Shown in pieces: positions 1-9,714 of a DNA stretch of 64,000 nt. A model generated the notes under the pieces. It had not been told where the DNA came from. It did no database searches and was given only the letters and a program-made list of their open reading frames with translations. How positions within the stretch are numbered: the first letter of the stretch is position 1; each line of letters begins with the position of its first letter. Position numbers and translations under genes: made by a program. This DNA comes from Bradyrhizobium icense (GTDB taxonomy: Bacteria > Pseudomonadota > Alphaproteobacteria > Rhizobiales > Xanthobacteraceae). The stretch is taken from the NCBI RefSeq assembly GCF_001693385.1, contig NZ_CP016428.1, positions 6,138,001 to 6,202,000 of the forward strand, in the 5' to 3' direction.

Positions 1-278
1 AGACGGGTGATGCTGGACATGGCTGGCGTCCTCAAGAAACCGGTGGTCAAGGGAATCGCGGCGGTACCGTCTGCTTCCCGCACGGCGGGATCACGGTGAA
101 GAAGTGCCGGGCCAATTTGGGACGAGCCGTTTCGTTGCGAACGAAGGGCTCCTGCGGCGGCGTAGCCACAGAGCGGCACCCATGACCATCAAGCTTTCAT
201 ACGATGGTTAACCAGCGTCTAAAGCGGCACGGTCGAAGAATTGGTAGTATTACGGAATCCCGGCGCGCTGCGTCGGCA
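1..278. other. Window edge, no gene assigned
   Basis: Frames 1 and 3 of the plus strand are open from the edge, to stops at about 97-99 and 183-185 respectively. Neither short translation resembles a family I recognise. They could be the tail of a gene starting outside the window or chance open frames in GC-rich DNA. No convincing terminator or promoter was seen before the AraC-type gene ends at 279. Confidence 0.3.
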
Positions 279-1286
279 TCATGACGGCTCGCTCGTCTGC
301 TTGCGGGCTGCCGACAGCGTCTGCTGCGGCGTTTCGCCAAACAGTTCGCGATATAGCGCGGTGAACTCGCCCATGTGCCAGAAGCCGTTCACCAGCGCGA
401 CCGCCTTCACCGACTGCACCGAGGTGCCCCGCACCAGTTGTTGTCGCACGTTCCACAGTCGCCGCAACCGCATGTAACGATGCATGCTCATGCCGCGAAT
501 GGCAACCACGGCGTTATGCAGCGTCCGTACCGAGACCCCGAGTTGCCGCGCCACGTCGGCGCTGTACAGCGCCTTGCCGGCGCTTTCGGCAATGAACTCG
601 TCGAGCTTCCGAACCAGCGCCAGATAGTGGCTCAGGCTCAGGCGCTTGGCTTCTGGTGTGGGCGATGCCGCAGCCATCGCCAGATCGACCGCCTGCAGGA
701 TCGATTCTTCGACGTGCTCGATCACGTTCGGCTGTGCGAAGGTATCGGGCGAATGCGATGCGAGCGTCAGGGCGTCGCGAACCGTCGCCCGCAGCGACTC
801 GCATTTGTCCGGCAGCGTCACTATCAATTGAGCGCTATCGGCATCGCCCGGCCAGCCGCGATCGTCGATCGAAGCGAAATTCACAAGCGTCACCAGATTT
901 GCGTGCTGCTCCACGATCTCGCACGTCGCGGTACCCTTGACCAGGAGCAATGCCGGCGCGCGGCCTTCGACACCGTTGATGAGCAACGAAGCCGCATCGT
1001 CCATCGTGAAGCCGACGATCGCGCCGGTCGTCGAATACTGCATCTGCAGAATTCGCGGGAACGTCCGCTGCAGATAAATCGTACAGGACTTGAGCTTCAA
1101 CGAGGCGAAAGCGGCGGCGAAGTCCTTAGCGTCAATCGGAATGCTTTTGGCATCGCCCAGTCCTTCGATGCTCCGGAAACGATCGACGTCCAGAGACCGG
1201 CAAACCTTTACGAACTCAGATTCAACTAGTTCATCAAGCAACGACACGCGGCGCACATCCGAGCCATCGGTAGCGATCCATGGCAA
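279..1286 (-). CDS. AraC family transcriptional regulator
   Basis: The product of about 335 residues has a C-terminal AraC/XylS double helix-turn-helix from about residue 225. Visible motifs are SADVARQLGVSVRTLHNAV (first HTH) and VALVNGFWHMGEFTALYRELFGE split around the second HTH, where FGETP matches the usual end of the domain. The N-terminal 200 residues look like the ligand-sensing part of the OruR/FeaR-like AraC group, but the effector cannot be read. The first possible start is TTG at 1286, preceded only by a weak AGAAG. A GTG at 1256 is an alternative, so the N-terminus is uncertain. The gene is transcribed away from its neighbours at the window edge, and nothing ties it to the chemotaxis genes next to it. 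Confidence 0.8.
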   Translation of the reverse strand: MPWIATDGSDVRRVSLLDELVESEFVKVCRSLDVDRFRSIEGLGDAKSIPIDAKDFAAAFASLKLKSCTIYLQRTFPRILQMQYSTTGAIVGFTMDDAASLLINGVEGRAPALLLVKGTATCEIVEQHANLVTLVNFASIDDRGWPGDADSAQLIVTLPDKCESLRATVRDALTLASHSPDTFAQPNVIEHVEESILQAVDLAMAAASPTPEAKRLSLSHYLALVRKLDEFIAESAGKALYSADVARQLGVSVRTLHNAVVAIRGMSMHRYMRLRRLWNVRQQLVRGTSVQSVKAVALVNGFWHMGEFTALYRELFGETPQQTLSAARKQTSEPS

Positions 1287-1571
1287 GATCTTCTGGCACC
1301 AGACCTTTTGACATCAAATCGTCACGATGCTTCTGCGTCTTACCACTTTTTCCCGATTGCGGAAGTTCGTTTGCCACATTTGGTGCCAGTTTCACTCTGG
1401 GCGATTGATCGGCACGGACCGCAATCGCAATTTTGCGATCTAGGGATGTCTCCTGTTCCCGGTGCAGCCGAAGAAACGCGGGCCTCCGCATCGCCGGCTT
1501 CCGATTCGGATCGCCGGCGATCGCGAAGCCGGCATCAGGAACCGGCTTCGGACCGAATAGTCGGTACGCGA
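1287..1571. other. Intergenic region between MCP-A and the araC-type gene
   Basis: This 285 bp space holds the promoter side of the AraC-type gene and the downstream side of the first chemoreceptor gene. A short GC hairpin lies at 1524-1550. No other gene is visible; the open frames crossing it are continuous with antisense frames of neighbouring genes. Confidence 0.4.
1524..1550 (-). terminator. GC hairpin downstream of MCP-A, possible terminator
   Basis: CGAAGCCGG pairs with CCGGCTTCG across a 9-base loop, 22 bp beyond the stop codon of the first MCP gene. There is no clear U-tract on the minus strand, so intrinsic termination is only possible. Confidence 0.35.
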
Positions 1572-3272
1572 TCAGGCCGCCCGCACCGAGTCGAGGAACC
1601 TGCCGACCTCGAGCTTGAGGCGATTGCTGTCGCCCGACAGCGATTGCGCCGCCGCAAGCACCTGCGAGGAGGCCGATCCGGTTTCGCTGGCGCCACGCTG
1701 CACGTCGGTGATGTTGGACGACACCTGGTGGGTGCCCATGGCCGCCTGCTGCACGTTGCGGGAGATTTCCTGCGTCGCGGCACCCTGCTCTTCCACGGCT
1801 GCCGCAATCGTCGACGAAATCTCCGACAGCTTTTCAATCGTACCGCTGATCGCCTGGATGGCGTTCACGGATTCCTGGGTGGCGGCCTGGATGCCGGTGA
1901 TCTGCTGCCCGATTTCGCCGGTGGCCTTTGCGGTCTGCTCGGCCAGCGCCTTTACCTCTGAGGCCACGACCGCAAAGCCGCGGCCGGCCTCGCCGGCGCG
2001 CGCCGCCTCGATGGTGGCGTTGAGCGCAAGCAGGTTGGTCTGGCCGGCGATGGTGTTGATCAGTTCGACGACGTCGCCGATGCGGGTGGCCGCCTTCGAC
2101 AATTCGCTGACGCGGTCATTGGTCGTGCGGGCCTGATCCACGGCGTCATTGGCCATCCGGGCGGATTCCTGCACCTGGCGGCTGATCTCGGTGACGGATG
2201 ACGCCATCTCTTCGGTGGCCGATGCCACCGACTGCACGTTGGTGGAAGCTTCTTCGGAGGCTGCCGCGACCGTGGTCGTGAGTTCCTGCGCGCGCTCCGC
2301 GGTCGAGGTGAGCGTGCCGGCCGAGACCTCGAGCTGGCTCGACGCCGCCGACACGGCCTCGACGATCTGGCCGACCGCGGCCTCGAAGTCGTCGGCCATC
2401 TTGTTCATGTCCACCTTGCGGCTTGTCACAGCGCGGGTCTCGGCCGCGCGTTGCTCGGCCTCCAGCGACTGGCGGGCGACGGCATTGCTCTTGAACACTT
2501 CGACGGCCTTGGCCATCTCGCCAACCTCGTCGCCGCGTCCGACGCCGGGCACCTCGACGGCAAGGTTGCCACTGGCGAGATCGTTCATAGCGGCGGTCAT
2601 GCGCTGCAAGGGCGCGGTGATGCTCCGCGCCACGAAGATCGAGACTGCAAGCATGAACAGCAGGATCACGCCGGCGACGATCAGCGAGCGTTGGGTTGAC
2701 ACCCAGGTCTGCGCGTTGAGGTCGTCGATGTAGACGCCGGTGCCGACGACCCAGTTCCACGGCGCGAAGCCGACCACATAGGACAATTTCGGCTGCGGCT
2801 TGTCGAAGCCGGGCTTGGGCCATTCATAGGGGACGAATCCCGAGCCGTTCTTCTTGACGGTGTTGACGAAGTCGACGAACAGCAGCTTGCCGTTCGGATC
2901 TTTGTAGGTCGAGAGATCGTTGCCGTTCATCTCGGGCCTGATCGGATGCATCACCATTTTCGGATGCATGTCGTTGATCCAGTAATAGTCATTATTGCCG
3001 TAGCGAAGCGCCGCGACGCGCGCCATCGCCCGCTTCTGGGCATCGGCTTCCGAAACGCCGCCCTTCTGCGCCGCGGCATGCTCGTCCTTGATGATGCCGA
3101 GCGCGACTTCGCCGAGGTGGCGCAGCTCGATCTGCTTCTGCTGATTGAGGCTCGAAGCCAGCTCGCGGGAATCGAGAAAGGCGATGCCGAGGAGCCCGGC
3201 AAAGCTCAGGCAGATGAGCGCATAGATCTTTCGGCCAACGGTCAGCCTGGCCCGGCCCATCATTCCAAACAT
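1572..3272 (-). CDS. Methyl-accepting chemotaxis protein A, single-Cache sensor
   Basis: This 566-residue transducer has a first membrane helix at about 13-33 and a periplasmic single-Cache (sCache_2-type) domain at about 35-190, with the signature [18 protein letters not shown] and a later [15 protein letters not shown] second membrane helix follows at about 195-215, then a HAMP linker and a cytoplasmic signalling domain. The hairpin tip reads [20 protein letters not shown], the CheA/CheW contact region. Periplasmic sCache domains of this type often bind small organic acids, but the ligand is not readable here. The ATG at 3272 is preceded by GGGAG. The signalling half is nearly identical in DNA to those of the two following MCP genes, and all three proteins end in SVRAA. 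Confidence 0.93.
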   Translation of the reverse strand: MFGMMGRARLTVGRKIYALICLSFAGLLGIAFLDSRELASSLNQQKQIELRHLGEVALGIIKDEHAAAQKGGVSEADAQKRAMARVAALRYGNNDYYWINDMHPKMVMHPIRPEMNGNDLSTYKDPNGKLLFVDFVNTVKKNGSGFVPYEWPKPGFDKPQPKLSYVVGFAPWNWVVGTGVYIDDLNAQTWVSTQRSLIVAGVILLFMLAVSIFVARSITAPLQRMTAAMNDLASGNLAVEVPGVGRGDEVGEMAKAVEVFKSNAVARQSLEAEQRAAETRAVTSRKVDMNKMADDFEAAVGQIVEAVSAASSQLEVSAGTLTSTAERAQELTTTVAAASEEASTNVQSVASATEEMASSVTEISRQVQESARMANDAVDQARTTNDRVSELSKAATRIGDVVELINTIAGQTNLLALNATIEAARAGEAGRGFAVVASEVKALAEQTAKATGEIGQQITGIQAATQESVNAIQAISGTIEKLSEISSTIAAAVEEQGAATQEISRNVQQAAMGTHQVSSNITDVQRGASETGSASSQVLAAAQSLSGDSNRLKLEVGRFLDSVRAA

Positions 3273-3432
3273 GCTTCATCTCCCACGCGACGACGGCGGT
3301 CGTCGGCCCCATTGCGCGGAATCGTATATGTCAGCGGCTTTCTACCCGTTAATTTTGCACTCAGTAGATATACGGGGGTTTCTGTTGACCGAGCCCCGCC
3401 GCCGGCACCTCTCGCTGCTTCCGAACGGCAAA

Positions 3433-3458
3433 GCCCGCCCCCGAGTTCAGGGGCGGGC
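3433..3458 (-). terminator. Intrinsic terminator of MCP-B
   Basis: A 9-bp perfect GC stem (GCCCGCCCC with GGGGCGGGC, 8-base loop) lies about 30 bp beyond the stop of the second MCP gene. It is followed on the minus strand by TTTGCC, so the U-tract is short. It separates the MCP-B and MCP-A units. Confidence 0.6.
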
Positions 3459-3486
3459 CTGTTTGGCCTGCGGGTCTGTCGGCTGT

Positions 3487-5517
3487 TTACGCCGCCCGAA
3501 CCGAATTCAGGAACTTGCCGACCTCGAGCTTGAGGCGGTTGGAGTCCGACGACAGCGACTGGGCCGAGGAGAGCACCTGCGTCGAGGCCGATCCGGTCTC
3601 GCCGGCCCCGCGCTGCACGTCGGTGATGTTGGCCGAGACCTGCTGGGTGCCGCGGGCCGCCTGTTGCACGTTGCGGGAGATTTCCTGGGTCGCGGCACCC
3701 TGTTCTTCCACCGCGGCCGCAATCGTCGATGAGATCTCCGACAGCTTCTCGATGGTCGAGCTGATCGCCTGGATCGCACCGACGGATTCCTCCGTCGCGG
3801 CCTGGATGCCGGTGATCTGCTGGCCGATTTCGCCGGTCGCCTTCGAGGTTTGTTCGGCGAGCGCCTTCACCTCGGATGCCACGACGGCGAAACCGCGGCC
3901 GGCGTCGCCGGCACGCGCCGCCTCGATGGTGGCGTTGAGCGCCAACAGATTGGTCTGTTCGGCGATGGTGTTGATGAGTTCGACCACCGCGCCGATGCGG
4001 GCGGCCGCCTTCGACAATTCGCTGACCCGGTCGTTGGTGGTGCGGGCCTGATCGACAGCCTCATTGGCCATTCGCGCCGATTCCTGAACCTGACGGCCGA
4101 TCTCGGTGATCGACGAGGCCATCTCCTCGGTGGAGGAAGCCACCGACTGCACATTGGTGGAGGCTTCCTCGGAAGCCGCAGCCACCATCGTGGTCAGCTC
4201 CTGGGCGCGTTCGGCGGTTGCGGTCAGCGTCCCGGCGGCGGCTTCGAGCTCGGTCGAAGCCGACGACACCGTGTCCACGATTTCGCCGACCGCACCTTCG
4301 AAATCGTCGGCGAGCTTGATCATTTCAGCCTTGCGCCGCTGCGCCGCGACTTGGTCCTGCTGGACCTTGGCCTCGGCTTCCTCGCGCGCCTTCTGTTCGG
4401 CGTTCTCGCGGATGACGGTCACCGTCTTGGCGAGGTCGCCGATTTCGTCGCCGCGGTCGGCGCCTGGAACCTCGACGTCGAGATTGCCGCCGGCCATCTC
4501 GCCCAGCGCACCGTTCAGCCGCGTCATCGGACGTGCGACCCCGAGGAAGGAGAATACCACCGAGGCGATCAGCGACGCGACGACGATGATCGCCATGATC
4601 AGGTTGATGCGGTTGGCGCGTTCGGTATCGGCCATGACGTCGTCCTTGGAGGTCCTGGCATCCTTTTGCGCGGCTTCGACGGTCGTTTCCATCAGATCGG
4701 CGACGTCTGCGGCGGCCTTGACGGTGCGGTTGGCGATGATGTCGTTCTTGACCTGCTCGGTCTTTACCGCTTCCTCGTTGGCGGCCAGGAAGCGCTTGAC
4801 GGTCGAGGAAAGGTTGCTGACCACGACCAGCAATTCCCGGTCATCGGCCTCGCCGCGCAGCTTGTTGAACACGTCCTTCAGCGAGGCTTCGGTCTTGGCC
4901 ATCTCCGTGACCAGCTTGGTATCGCCGGTAGCGCCGAGCTTCCAGGCAGCAGCCCGCAGCGCGTTCACCTTTCCATCGGCCTGAAACAGCAAACGCTCGA
5001 TCTCGAGGCGGTTGTCCAGCTTCGCCATGGCCGGCAACTTCAACTGGGCATCGACCGCCTTGGTCCATTCTTCCGAGATGACCGAGCGCTTGTCGATCTG
5101 CGCCAGCAGCGTGATCTGCGCCTTGGCGAGATCTTCCACAGCGGCGGTAAAGCCATCCATCAAAGCCTTGATCTTCTGCAGCCGTTCCCTGGCGTCAGGC
5201 TGCTGCGCCATCGCCAGCGCCGCCTCGAGCTCCTTCGCTGCGCTCGCCTTGTAGCGCTGCAAATCGGCAATGGCCTTTTCGACCTCGGCGGGCGCTCGGG
5301 CGAGCCTGACATTGCCGGCGGCAAGCTGAATCTTGCGCAGGTCGATATGGGCTGAGAGCGAGTTGTCGGCCACCTGCTGCGACCGGGCGGCACGCTCGCT
5401 GGCTTGCTCGATCCTCGATTCGGTGACCATCTGGTTGGCCACCATGCCAATCGCCAGCAGCACGCCGACCGCGCCGGCCAAGCCCAGTTTGTTTCCGATA
5501 CGGTTGAGCTTGATCAT
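3487..5517 (-). CDS. Methyl-accepting chemotaxis protein B, long helical sensor
   Basis: The product has about 676 residues when started at the ATG at 5517 ([10 protein letters not shown]), where the first membrane helix follows at once. Upstream in-frame codons encode an unlikely Arg-rich leader, so I reject the longer form. The periplasmic part is about 280 residues of predicted helix, longer than a four-helix bundle. It could be a bimodular HBM-like sensor. A second membrane helix ([20 protein letters not shown]), a HAMP domain and the MCP signalling domain with [20 protein letters not shown] follow. Ligand unknown. A 52-bp stretch at 3665-3716 is identical to MCP-C at 5941-5992, which indicates recent duplication or gene conversion. 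Confidence 0.9.
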   Translation of the reverse strand: MIKLNRIGNKLGLAGAVGVLLAIGMVANQMVTESRIEQASERAARSQQVADNSLSAHIDLRKIQLAAGNVRLARAPAEVEKAIADLQRYKASAAKELEAALAMAQQPDARERLQKIKALMDGFTAAVEDLAKAQITLLAQIDKRSVISEEWTKAVDAQLKLPAMAKLDNRLEIERLLFQADGKVNALRAAAWKLGATGDTKLVTEMAKTEASLKDVFNKLRGEADDRELLVVVSNLSSTVKRFLAANEEAVKTEQVKNDIIANRTVKAAADVADLMETTVEAAQKDARTSKDDVMADTERANRINLIMAIIVVASLIASVVFSFLGVARPMTRLNGALGEMAGGNLDVEVPGADRGDEIGDLAKTVTVIRENAEQKAREEAEAKVQQDQVAAQRRKAEMIKLADDFEGAVGEIVDTVSSASTELEAAAGTLTATAERAQELTTMVAAASEEASTNVQSVASSTEEMASSITEIGRQVQESARMANEAVDQARTTNDRVSELSKAAARIGAVVELINTIAEQTNLLALNATIEAARAGDAGRGFAVVASEVKALAEQTSKATGEIGQQITGIQAATEESVGAIQAISSTIEKLSEISSTIAAAVEEQGAATQEISRNVQQAARGTQQVSANITDVQRGAGETGSASTQVLSSAQSLSSDSNRLKLEVGKFLNSVRAA

Positions 5518-5706
5518 GTCGACGACCCCAAATTCTTCTGAATCAGTTTTTTTCCGGATGCGGAATTTGCAACGCAAAGCAACCGGCAACCTTCGCGCGC
5601 GAATCCCGTAGGATGCCGCGCAGCGTAGCGGCGACCGGTTAATTTCCGCTTGCGTGAAATTACGGGTCCAGTCCGGTTGTGGAGCGTCCACCCTCGCGCG
5701 GTACGC

Positions 5707-5744
5707 GAAAGGGCCCGGCGCGCTTTCTGCGAGCCGGGCCCTTC
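5707..5744 (-). terminator. Intrinsic terminator of MCP-C
   Basis: GAAAGGGCCCGGC pairs with GCCGGGCCCTTCG, giving a 12-13 bp stem with a loop of about 13 bases, 19 bp beyond the MCP-C stop. On the minus strand the stem runs into CCTTTC rather than a long U-tract. Strong stem, moderate terminator call. Confidence 0.6.
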
Positions 5745-5762
5745 GTCCACGGTCGACGGTTG

Positions 5763-7454
5763 TCAGGCTGCCCGGACCGACTCCAGAAACTTGCCGACCT
5801 CGAGCCTGAGGCGCTGGCTATCGCCTGAGAGCGACTGCGCCGCCGACAGCACTTGCGAGGAGGCCGCACCGGTCTCGCTGGCGCCGCGCTGCACATCGGT
5901 GATGTTGGTGGAGACCTGATGGGTGCCGCGGGCGGCCTGCTGCACGTTGCGGGAGATTTCCTGGGTCGCGGCACCCTGTTCTTCCACCGCGGCTGCAATC
6001 GCCGAGGAGATCTCCGCCAGCCTTTCGATGGTGCTGCTGATTTCCTTGATCGCGTTCACGGACTCCTGGGTCGCGCTCTGGATCCCACTAATCTGCTGGC
6101 TGATCTCGCCGGTGGCCTTGGCCGTCTGCTCGGCCAGCGCCTTGACTTCGGACGCCACGACCGCAAAGCCGCGGCCGGCCTCGCCGGCGCGCGCCGCCTC
6201 GATGGTGGCGTTGAGCGCCAGCAGGTTGGTCTGGCCGGCGATGGTGTTGATGAGTTCGACCACGTCGCCAATCCGGCCCGCCGCCTTGGACAATTCGCTG
6301 ACTCGGTCGTTGGTGACGCGGGCCTGACCGACCGCATCGGTCGCCATCCGCGCCGATGCCTGCACCTGGCGGCCGATCTCGGTGACCGAGGAAGAAAGCT
6401 CTTCGGTCGCCGACGCCACCGACTGCACGTTGGCGGAGGCTTCGCCCGAAGCCGACGCCACGACCGAGGTCAGCGTCTGCGAGCGCTCGGCGGTCGCCGA
6501 CAGCGTGCCGGCCGACGCTTCGAGCTGCGTCGAAGCCGAGGATACCGTCTGCACGATCTCGCCGATCACGCTTTCGAAATTGCGGGTGATGCCGTCGACC
6601 CGCCGACCGCGCTCGATCTTGGCTTCGGCGTCGGCGGCCGCGGCCTCGTCGGCCGCTTTCTTGGCAATCAGCGCTTCCTTGAAGACCTGCAGGGTATCGG
6701 CCATCGCGCCGATTTCAGTCTTCTCGCCCTGATGCGGCACGTCGGCGCTCAGATCGCCCTGACCCAGCGCCTGCATCGGCGTGACGATGGAGGCAATGCC
6801 GCTCGAGACGTCGCGAACCAGATAGGCGCTGACGCCGACGCCGATCATGACGGCGGCGCCGAGGATCAAGGCAAGCATCATCAGAGCGGCCGTGTAGCTG
6901 TCGGCCGCTTGCTTTACCACCTTGTCGGCGCCTGCGTTGTTGAGGTCGATACTCTTCTTCAGAACGGCATCGGCCTGAAGCCCGATCTTGTTCACGGTTG
7001 TTGCATTCAGGTCGTTGGCTTCAGTGGGAATCTGGCCGACCGCATTGCGGGACAGCTCCATGACTTCCTGGGTGCCCCTGCGGTATTTGTCCCAGAGCTG
7101 CGCCCACTCATTAAGCAGCGTGCGCTCTTCGGCCGACGTAATCAGGGGCTCATAGGCTGCGCGGATCTTGTTGTTGGCCTCGATCACGGCAGCCAGCGTC
7201 TTTTCCGTCGCCAGTTTTTCTTCCAGAGTCTCAGACAGCATGTGCTCGCGGATCACGTTGCGATAGGTGATGACACTGGCGCGCAAGTCACCCAGCACGC
7301 GTACGCTCGGCATCCAGCTCGTCGCGATGTCCACCGTGTTGGCGTTGATAGCCCGCATGTTCCGGGCCGCAAGCAGCCCCATGCCCATCATGGCGGCGAG
7401 CAGGAAGGCGACCACGGCGATGATCTTGGTGCGGATGGAATACCTGGCGAGCAT
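5763..7454 (-). CDS. Methyl-accepting chemotaxis protein C, four-helix-bundle sensor
   Basis: From the ATG at 7454 ([18 protein letters not shown]) the protein has about 563 residues. A membrane helix at about 10-28 is followed by a periplasmic domain of about 150 residues with the features of 4HB_MCP_1 ([20 protein letters not shown]). A second membrane helix ([20 protein letters not shown]), a HAMP segment and the conserved signalling hairpin [20 protein letters not shown] follow. It ends in SVRAA like the two genes downstream. A longer in-frame extension to 7583 exists, but it places 43 low-complexity residues before the first membrane helix and is unlikely. The gene lies 179 bp after otnK on the same strand, so co-transcription with the sugar-acid genes is possible but not shown. 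Confidence 0.92.
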   Translation of the reverse strand: MLARYSIRTKIIAVVAFLLAAMMGMGLLAARNMRAINANTVDIATSWMPSVRVLGDLRASVITYRNVIREHMLSETLEEKLATEKTLAAVIEANNKIRAAYEPLITSAEERTLLNEWAQLWDKYRRGTQEVMELSRNAVGQIPTEANDLNATTVNKIGLQADAVLKKSIDLNNAGADKVVKQAADSYTAALMMLALILGAAVMIGVGVSAYLVRDVSSGIASIVTPMQALGQGDLSADVPHQGEKTEIGAMADTLQVFKEALIAKKAADEAAAADAEAKIERGRRVDGITRNFESVIGEIVQTVSSASTQLEASAGTLSATAERSQTLTSVVASASGEASANVQSVASATEELSSSVTEIGRQVQASARMATDAVGQARVTNDRVSELSKAAGRIGDVVELINTIAGQTNLLALNATIEAARAGEAGRGFAVVASEVKALAEQTAKATGEISQQISGIQSATQESVNAIKEISSTIERLAEISSAIAAAVEEQGAATQEISRNVQQAARGTHQVSTNITDVQRGASETGAASSQVLSAAQSLSGDSQRLRLEVGKFLESVRAA

Positions 7455-7633
7455 AAATCCGATCTCTTGGTCTTGGGCGCGCGGTGAGCACGCCGGATGG
7501 CGGCGGGAAGGTTGGAAGACGGAGGATGCCTTGCCGACATTAAACCCGATGCGCCCTGAGGTAGAGTTAACGCGCGTTGGCAAAAAACCGCCGCGGGCCG
7601 GGCCTCACAGGGAGATGCACGCCGACGAAGCGA

Positions 7634-8911
7634 TCAGCGCATCAGCTTCAGGGCGTCGGAGAAGAATTCCGTCCCACCGAAATTGCCAGATTTCAAGGCA
7701 AGCAGCATTTCGCCATTGTCGGCGCCGACGGACCGCAAAACCGGCACGCCTGCAGCGATTTCCTCGCCTACGAGGAATCCGGGAATGCGCAGGCGATCGA
7801 CGACGGCGCCTGAAGTTTCACCGCCGGCGACCACCAGCCGTCGCACGCCTGTGCGCACCAGGCCTTCGGCGATGTCGGCCATCGCCTGCTCGATGGCATG
7901 TCCGGCTGCATCGCGGCCATGCCGGGATTGCAGAGCTGCAACCTGGTCCGGCGTCGAGCTGCTGGCGATCAGGATGGGACCGTCGGTGATTCGGTCGCTT
8001 GCCCAGGCCAGCGCGCGGCGCGCCTCTGCCGGTCCCGCGACGATCTGCTCAGGATCGAGATGCAGCACGGCCATGGTCTTTTCGGCATTGGCGATCTGCG
8101 CCAACGTCGCCTGCGAGCAGCTCCCCGCAAGGCACGCGGCCGGTCCACCGACCGGCGCGCCGGACACCGCGCCCGCGGAAGCCGCTTTGACCTTGCCGGA
8201 GGCGACCAGCGCCCGGGCAAGGCCCAGGCCGATGCCGGATGCACCGACGGACAGGCGGTGATCAAGGGCGACGTTGCCGATGGTTTCGAGATCGCGGTCG
8301 AATACGGCGTCGATGATGGCCGCGCCGATACCCTTGCCTACCAGCTCCGCGAGACGTCCGCGAACCGCCTCCGCGCCGCGCGACAAGGTGGCGAGATCGA
8401 CCAGCCCGACCTGGGTCCGGCTCTGGCGCGCCAGCACCCGCACCAGGTTGGAATCGTGCATCGGGTTGAGCGGGTGGTCCTTCAAGGGGCTTTCGTTCAG
8501 CGGCACCGGGCCTACGAACAGATTGCCCTGATAGACGGTGCGGCCAGTCTCCGGAAACGCCGGCGTCACCAGCACGATGGCGTCGCCCGAATCGGCGCGC
8601 AGCGCGTCCATGACGGGACCGATATTGCCGGCGTCGGTGGAATCGAAGGTCGAGCAGATCTTGAACAGCACGTGGCCGGCGCCGCGGCCGCGCAGCCATT
8701 TTTCGGCGGCGCGCGAACGTTCGACCGCGACGCCAGCCTCGATCGAGCGGCTCTTGAGCGACACCACGACCGCATCGACCTCGGGCAGCGCCAGATCGTC
8801 CGATGGCACGCCGATGGTCTGCACCGTGCGCAGGCCCTGACGCGTCAGCGTGTTGGCGAGATCGGAGGCGCCGGTGTAGTCGTCGGCGATGCAGCCCAAA
8901 GACAGTTTCAC
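7634..8911 (-). CDS. otnK: 3-oxo-tetronate kinase OtnK
   Basis: This 425-residue protein matches the four-carbon acid sugar kinase family (DUF1537). The N-terminal motif CIADDYTGASDLANTL sits at about residues 7-22, and the C-terminal nucleotide-binding region has VAGGETSGAVV. The family phosphorylates 3-oxo-tetronate at O4 in threonate and erythronate catabolism. The GTG start at 8911 overlaps the otnI stop by 4 nt (GTGA), indicating translational coupling. It is the third gene of the ltnD-otnI-otnK unit. The product should feed OtnC, encoded on the opposite strand. Which stereoisomer is used cannot be decided from sequence. Confidence 0.9.
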   Translation of the reverse strand: MKLSLGCIADDYTGASDLANTLTRQGLRTVQTIGVPSDDLALPEVDAVVVSLKSRSIEAGVAVERSRAAEKWLRGRGAGHVLFKICSTFDSTDAGNIGPVMDALRADSGDAIVLVTPAFPETGRTVYQGNLFVGPVPLNESPLKDHPLNPMHDSNLVRVLARQSRTQVGLVDLATLSRGAEAVRGRLAELVGKGIGAAIIDAVFDRDLETIGNVALDHRLSVGASGIGLGLARALVASGKVKAASAGAVSGAPVGGPAACLAGSCSQATLAQIANAEKTMAVLHLDPEQIVAGPAEARRALAWASDRITDGPILIASSSTPDQVAALQSRHGRDAAGHAIEQAMADIAEGLVRTGVRRLVVAGGETSGAVVDRLRIPGFLVGEEIAAGVPVLRSVGADNGEMLLALKSGNFGGTEFFSDALKLMR

Positions 8912-9690
8912 GATTTTGCTCCGGCATAGGGCTTGAACCAGGCAAGTCCGTCGGTGGTCTTGCCGCGCGGGTTGTATTCGCAGCCGACGAAGCCGCCATA
9001 GCCGAGCCGGTCGAGCTCGGTGAACAGGAACGGATAGTTCAGCTCCTCGCCATCGGGCTCGTTACGCGAGGGAATGCTGGCGATCTGGACATGGCCTGTT
9101 ATCGGCATCATCTCGCGCAGCCGCATGGTGACGTCGCCATGGATGATCTGGCAGTGATAGATGTCGAACTGCAGTTTCAAATTTGGAATCTTCAGTTCGG
9201 CGATCAGGTCGCGTGCGAAGCCGAAATCGTTGAGGAAATAGCCGGGCACGTTGCGTGGATTGATCGGCTCGATCACGACGTCGAGGCCATGGGACGCGTA
9301 GAACTCGGCCGCCCATGCCACCGACTTGTAGAACTGTTCGACGGCTTTCGTGCTGTTGCGATCGGCGATACCCGCCATCAGATGCAGCCGCTCGACGCCG
9401 GTCGCCTTCGCATAAGGCAGCGCCGTCTCCAGGCTTCGCTTCAGATCGTCAAAGCGCTCCGGCAGCGCGGCAAAGCCTTTTTCGCCGGCGTCCCAATTGC
9501 CCGGCGGCAAATTGAATAGCGCCTGCGTCAAGCCGTTCCTCTTCAGCCGCTCGCCGACGGCTTCTGCCGGATGATCGTAGGGAAACAGGAATTCGACCGC
9601 GGTGAAGCCCGCTCTTGCCGCTGCGTCGAAGCGGTCGAGGAACGGCACGTCGGTGAACATCATGGAGAGATTGGCGGCAAAACGCGGCAT
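8908..9690 (-). CDS. otnI: 2-oxo-tetronate isomerase OtnI
   Basis: The 260-residue product belongs to the hydroxypyruvate isomerase-like TIM-barrel family. Visible features are the N-terminal VEFLFPYDHPAE, the central YASHGLDVVIEPINPRNVPG and the barrel strand LQFDIYHCQIIHGD, with acidic and histidine metal ligands. In its characterised context the enzyme interconverts 2-oxo- and 3-oxo-tetronate. That fits a gene between a tetronate dehydrogenase and OtnK. The ATG at 9690 has AGAGGA upstream. It lies 24 bp after ltnD and overlaps otnK by 4 nt. On sequence alone it could be a true hydroxypyruvate isomerase; the neighbours decide the call. Confidence 0.88.
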   Translation of the reverse strand: MPRFAANLSMMFTDVPFLDRFDAAARAGFTAVEFLFPYDHPAEAVGERLKRNGLTQALFNLPPGNWDAGEKGFAALPERFDDLKRSLETALPYAKATGVERLHLMAGIADRNSTKAVEQFYKSVAWAAEFYASHGLDVVIEPINPRNVPGYFLNDFGFARDLIAELKIPNLKLQFDIYHCQIIHGDVTMRLREMMPITGHVQIASIPSRNEPDGEELNYPFLFTELDRLGYGGFVGCEYNPRGKTTDGLAWFKPYAGAKS

Positions 9691-9714
9691 CGACGGTCCT
9701 CTCTGATCCTGCTG

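Noticed and set aside
1..185. Open plus-strand frames reaching the window edge, possible end of an upstream gene
   Set aside because: Two frames are open at once, neither gives a recognisable C-terminus, and no terminator follows.
1234..1491. An 85-codon minus-strand frame overlapping the start of the AraC-type gene, considered as its true N-terminus through a frameshift
   Set aside because: The frame has no relation to AraC N-termini, and the AraC-type frame has its own possible TTG start.
3850..7487. Long open plus-strand frames of about 500 and 544 codons antisense to MCP-B and MCP-C
   Set aside because: They mirror the signalling and sensor domains in GC-rich DNA, their products are Gly/Arg/His-rich without any fold, and the opposite strand has complete MCP genes.
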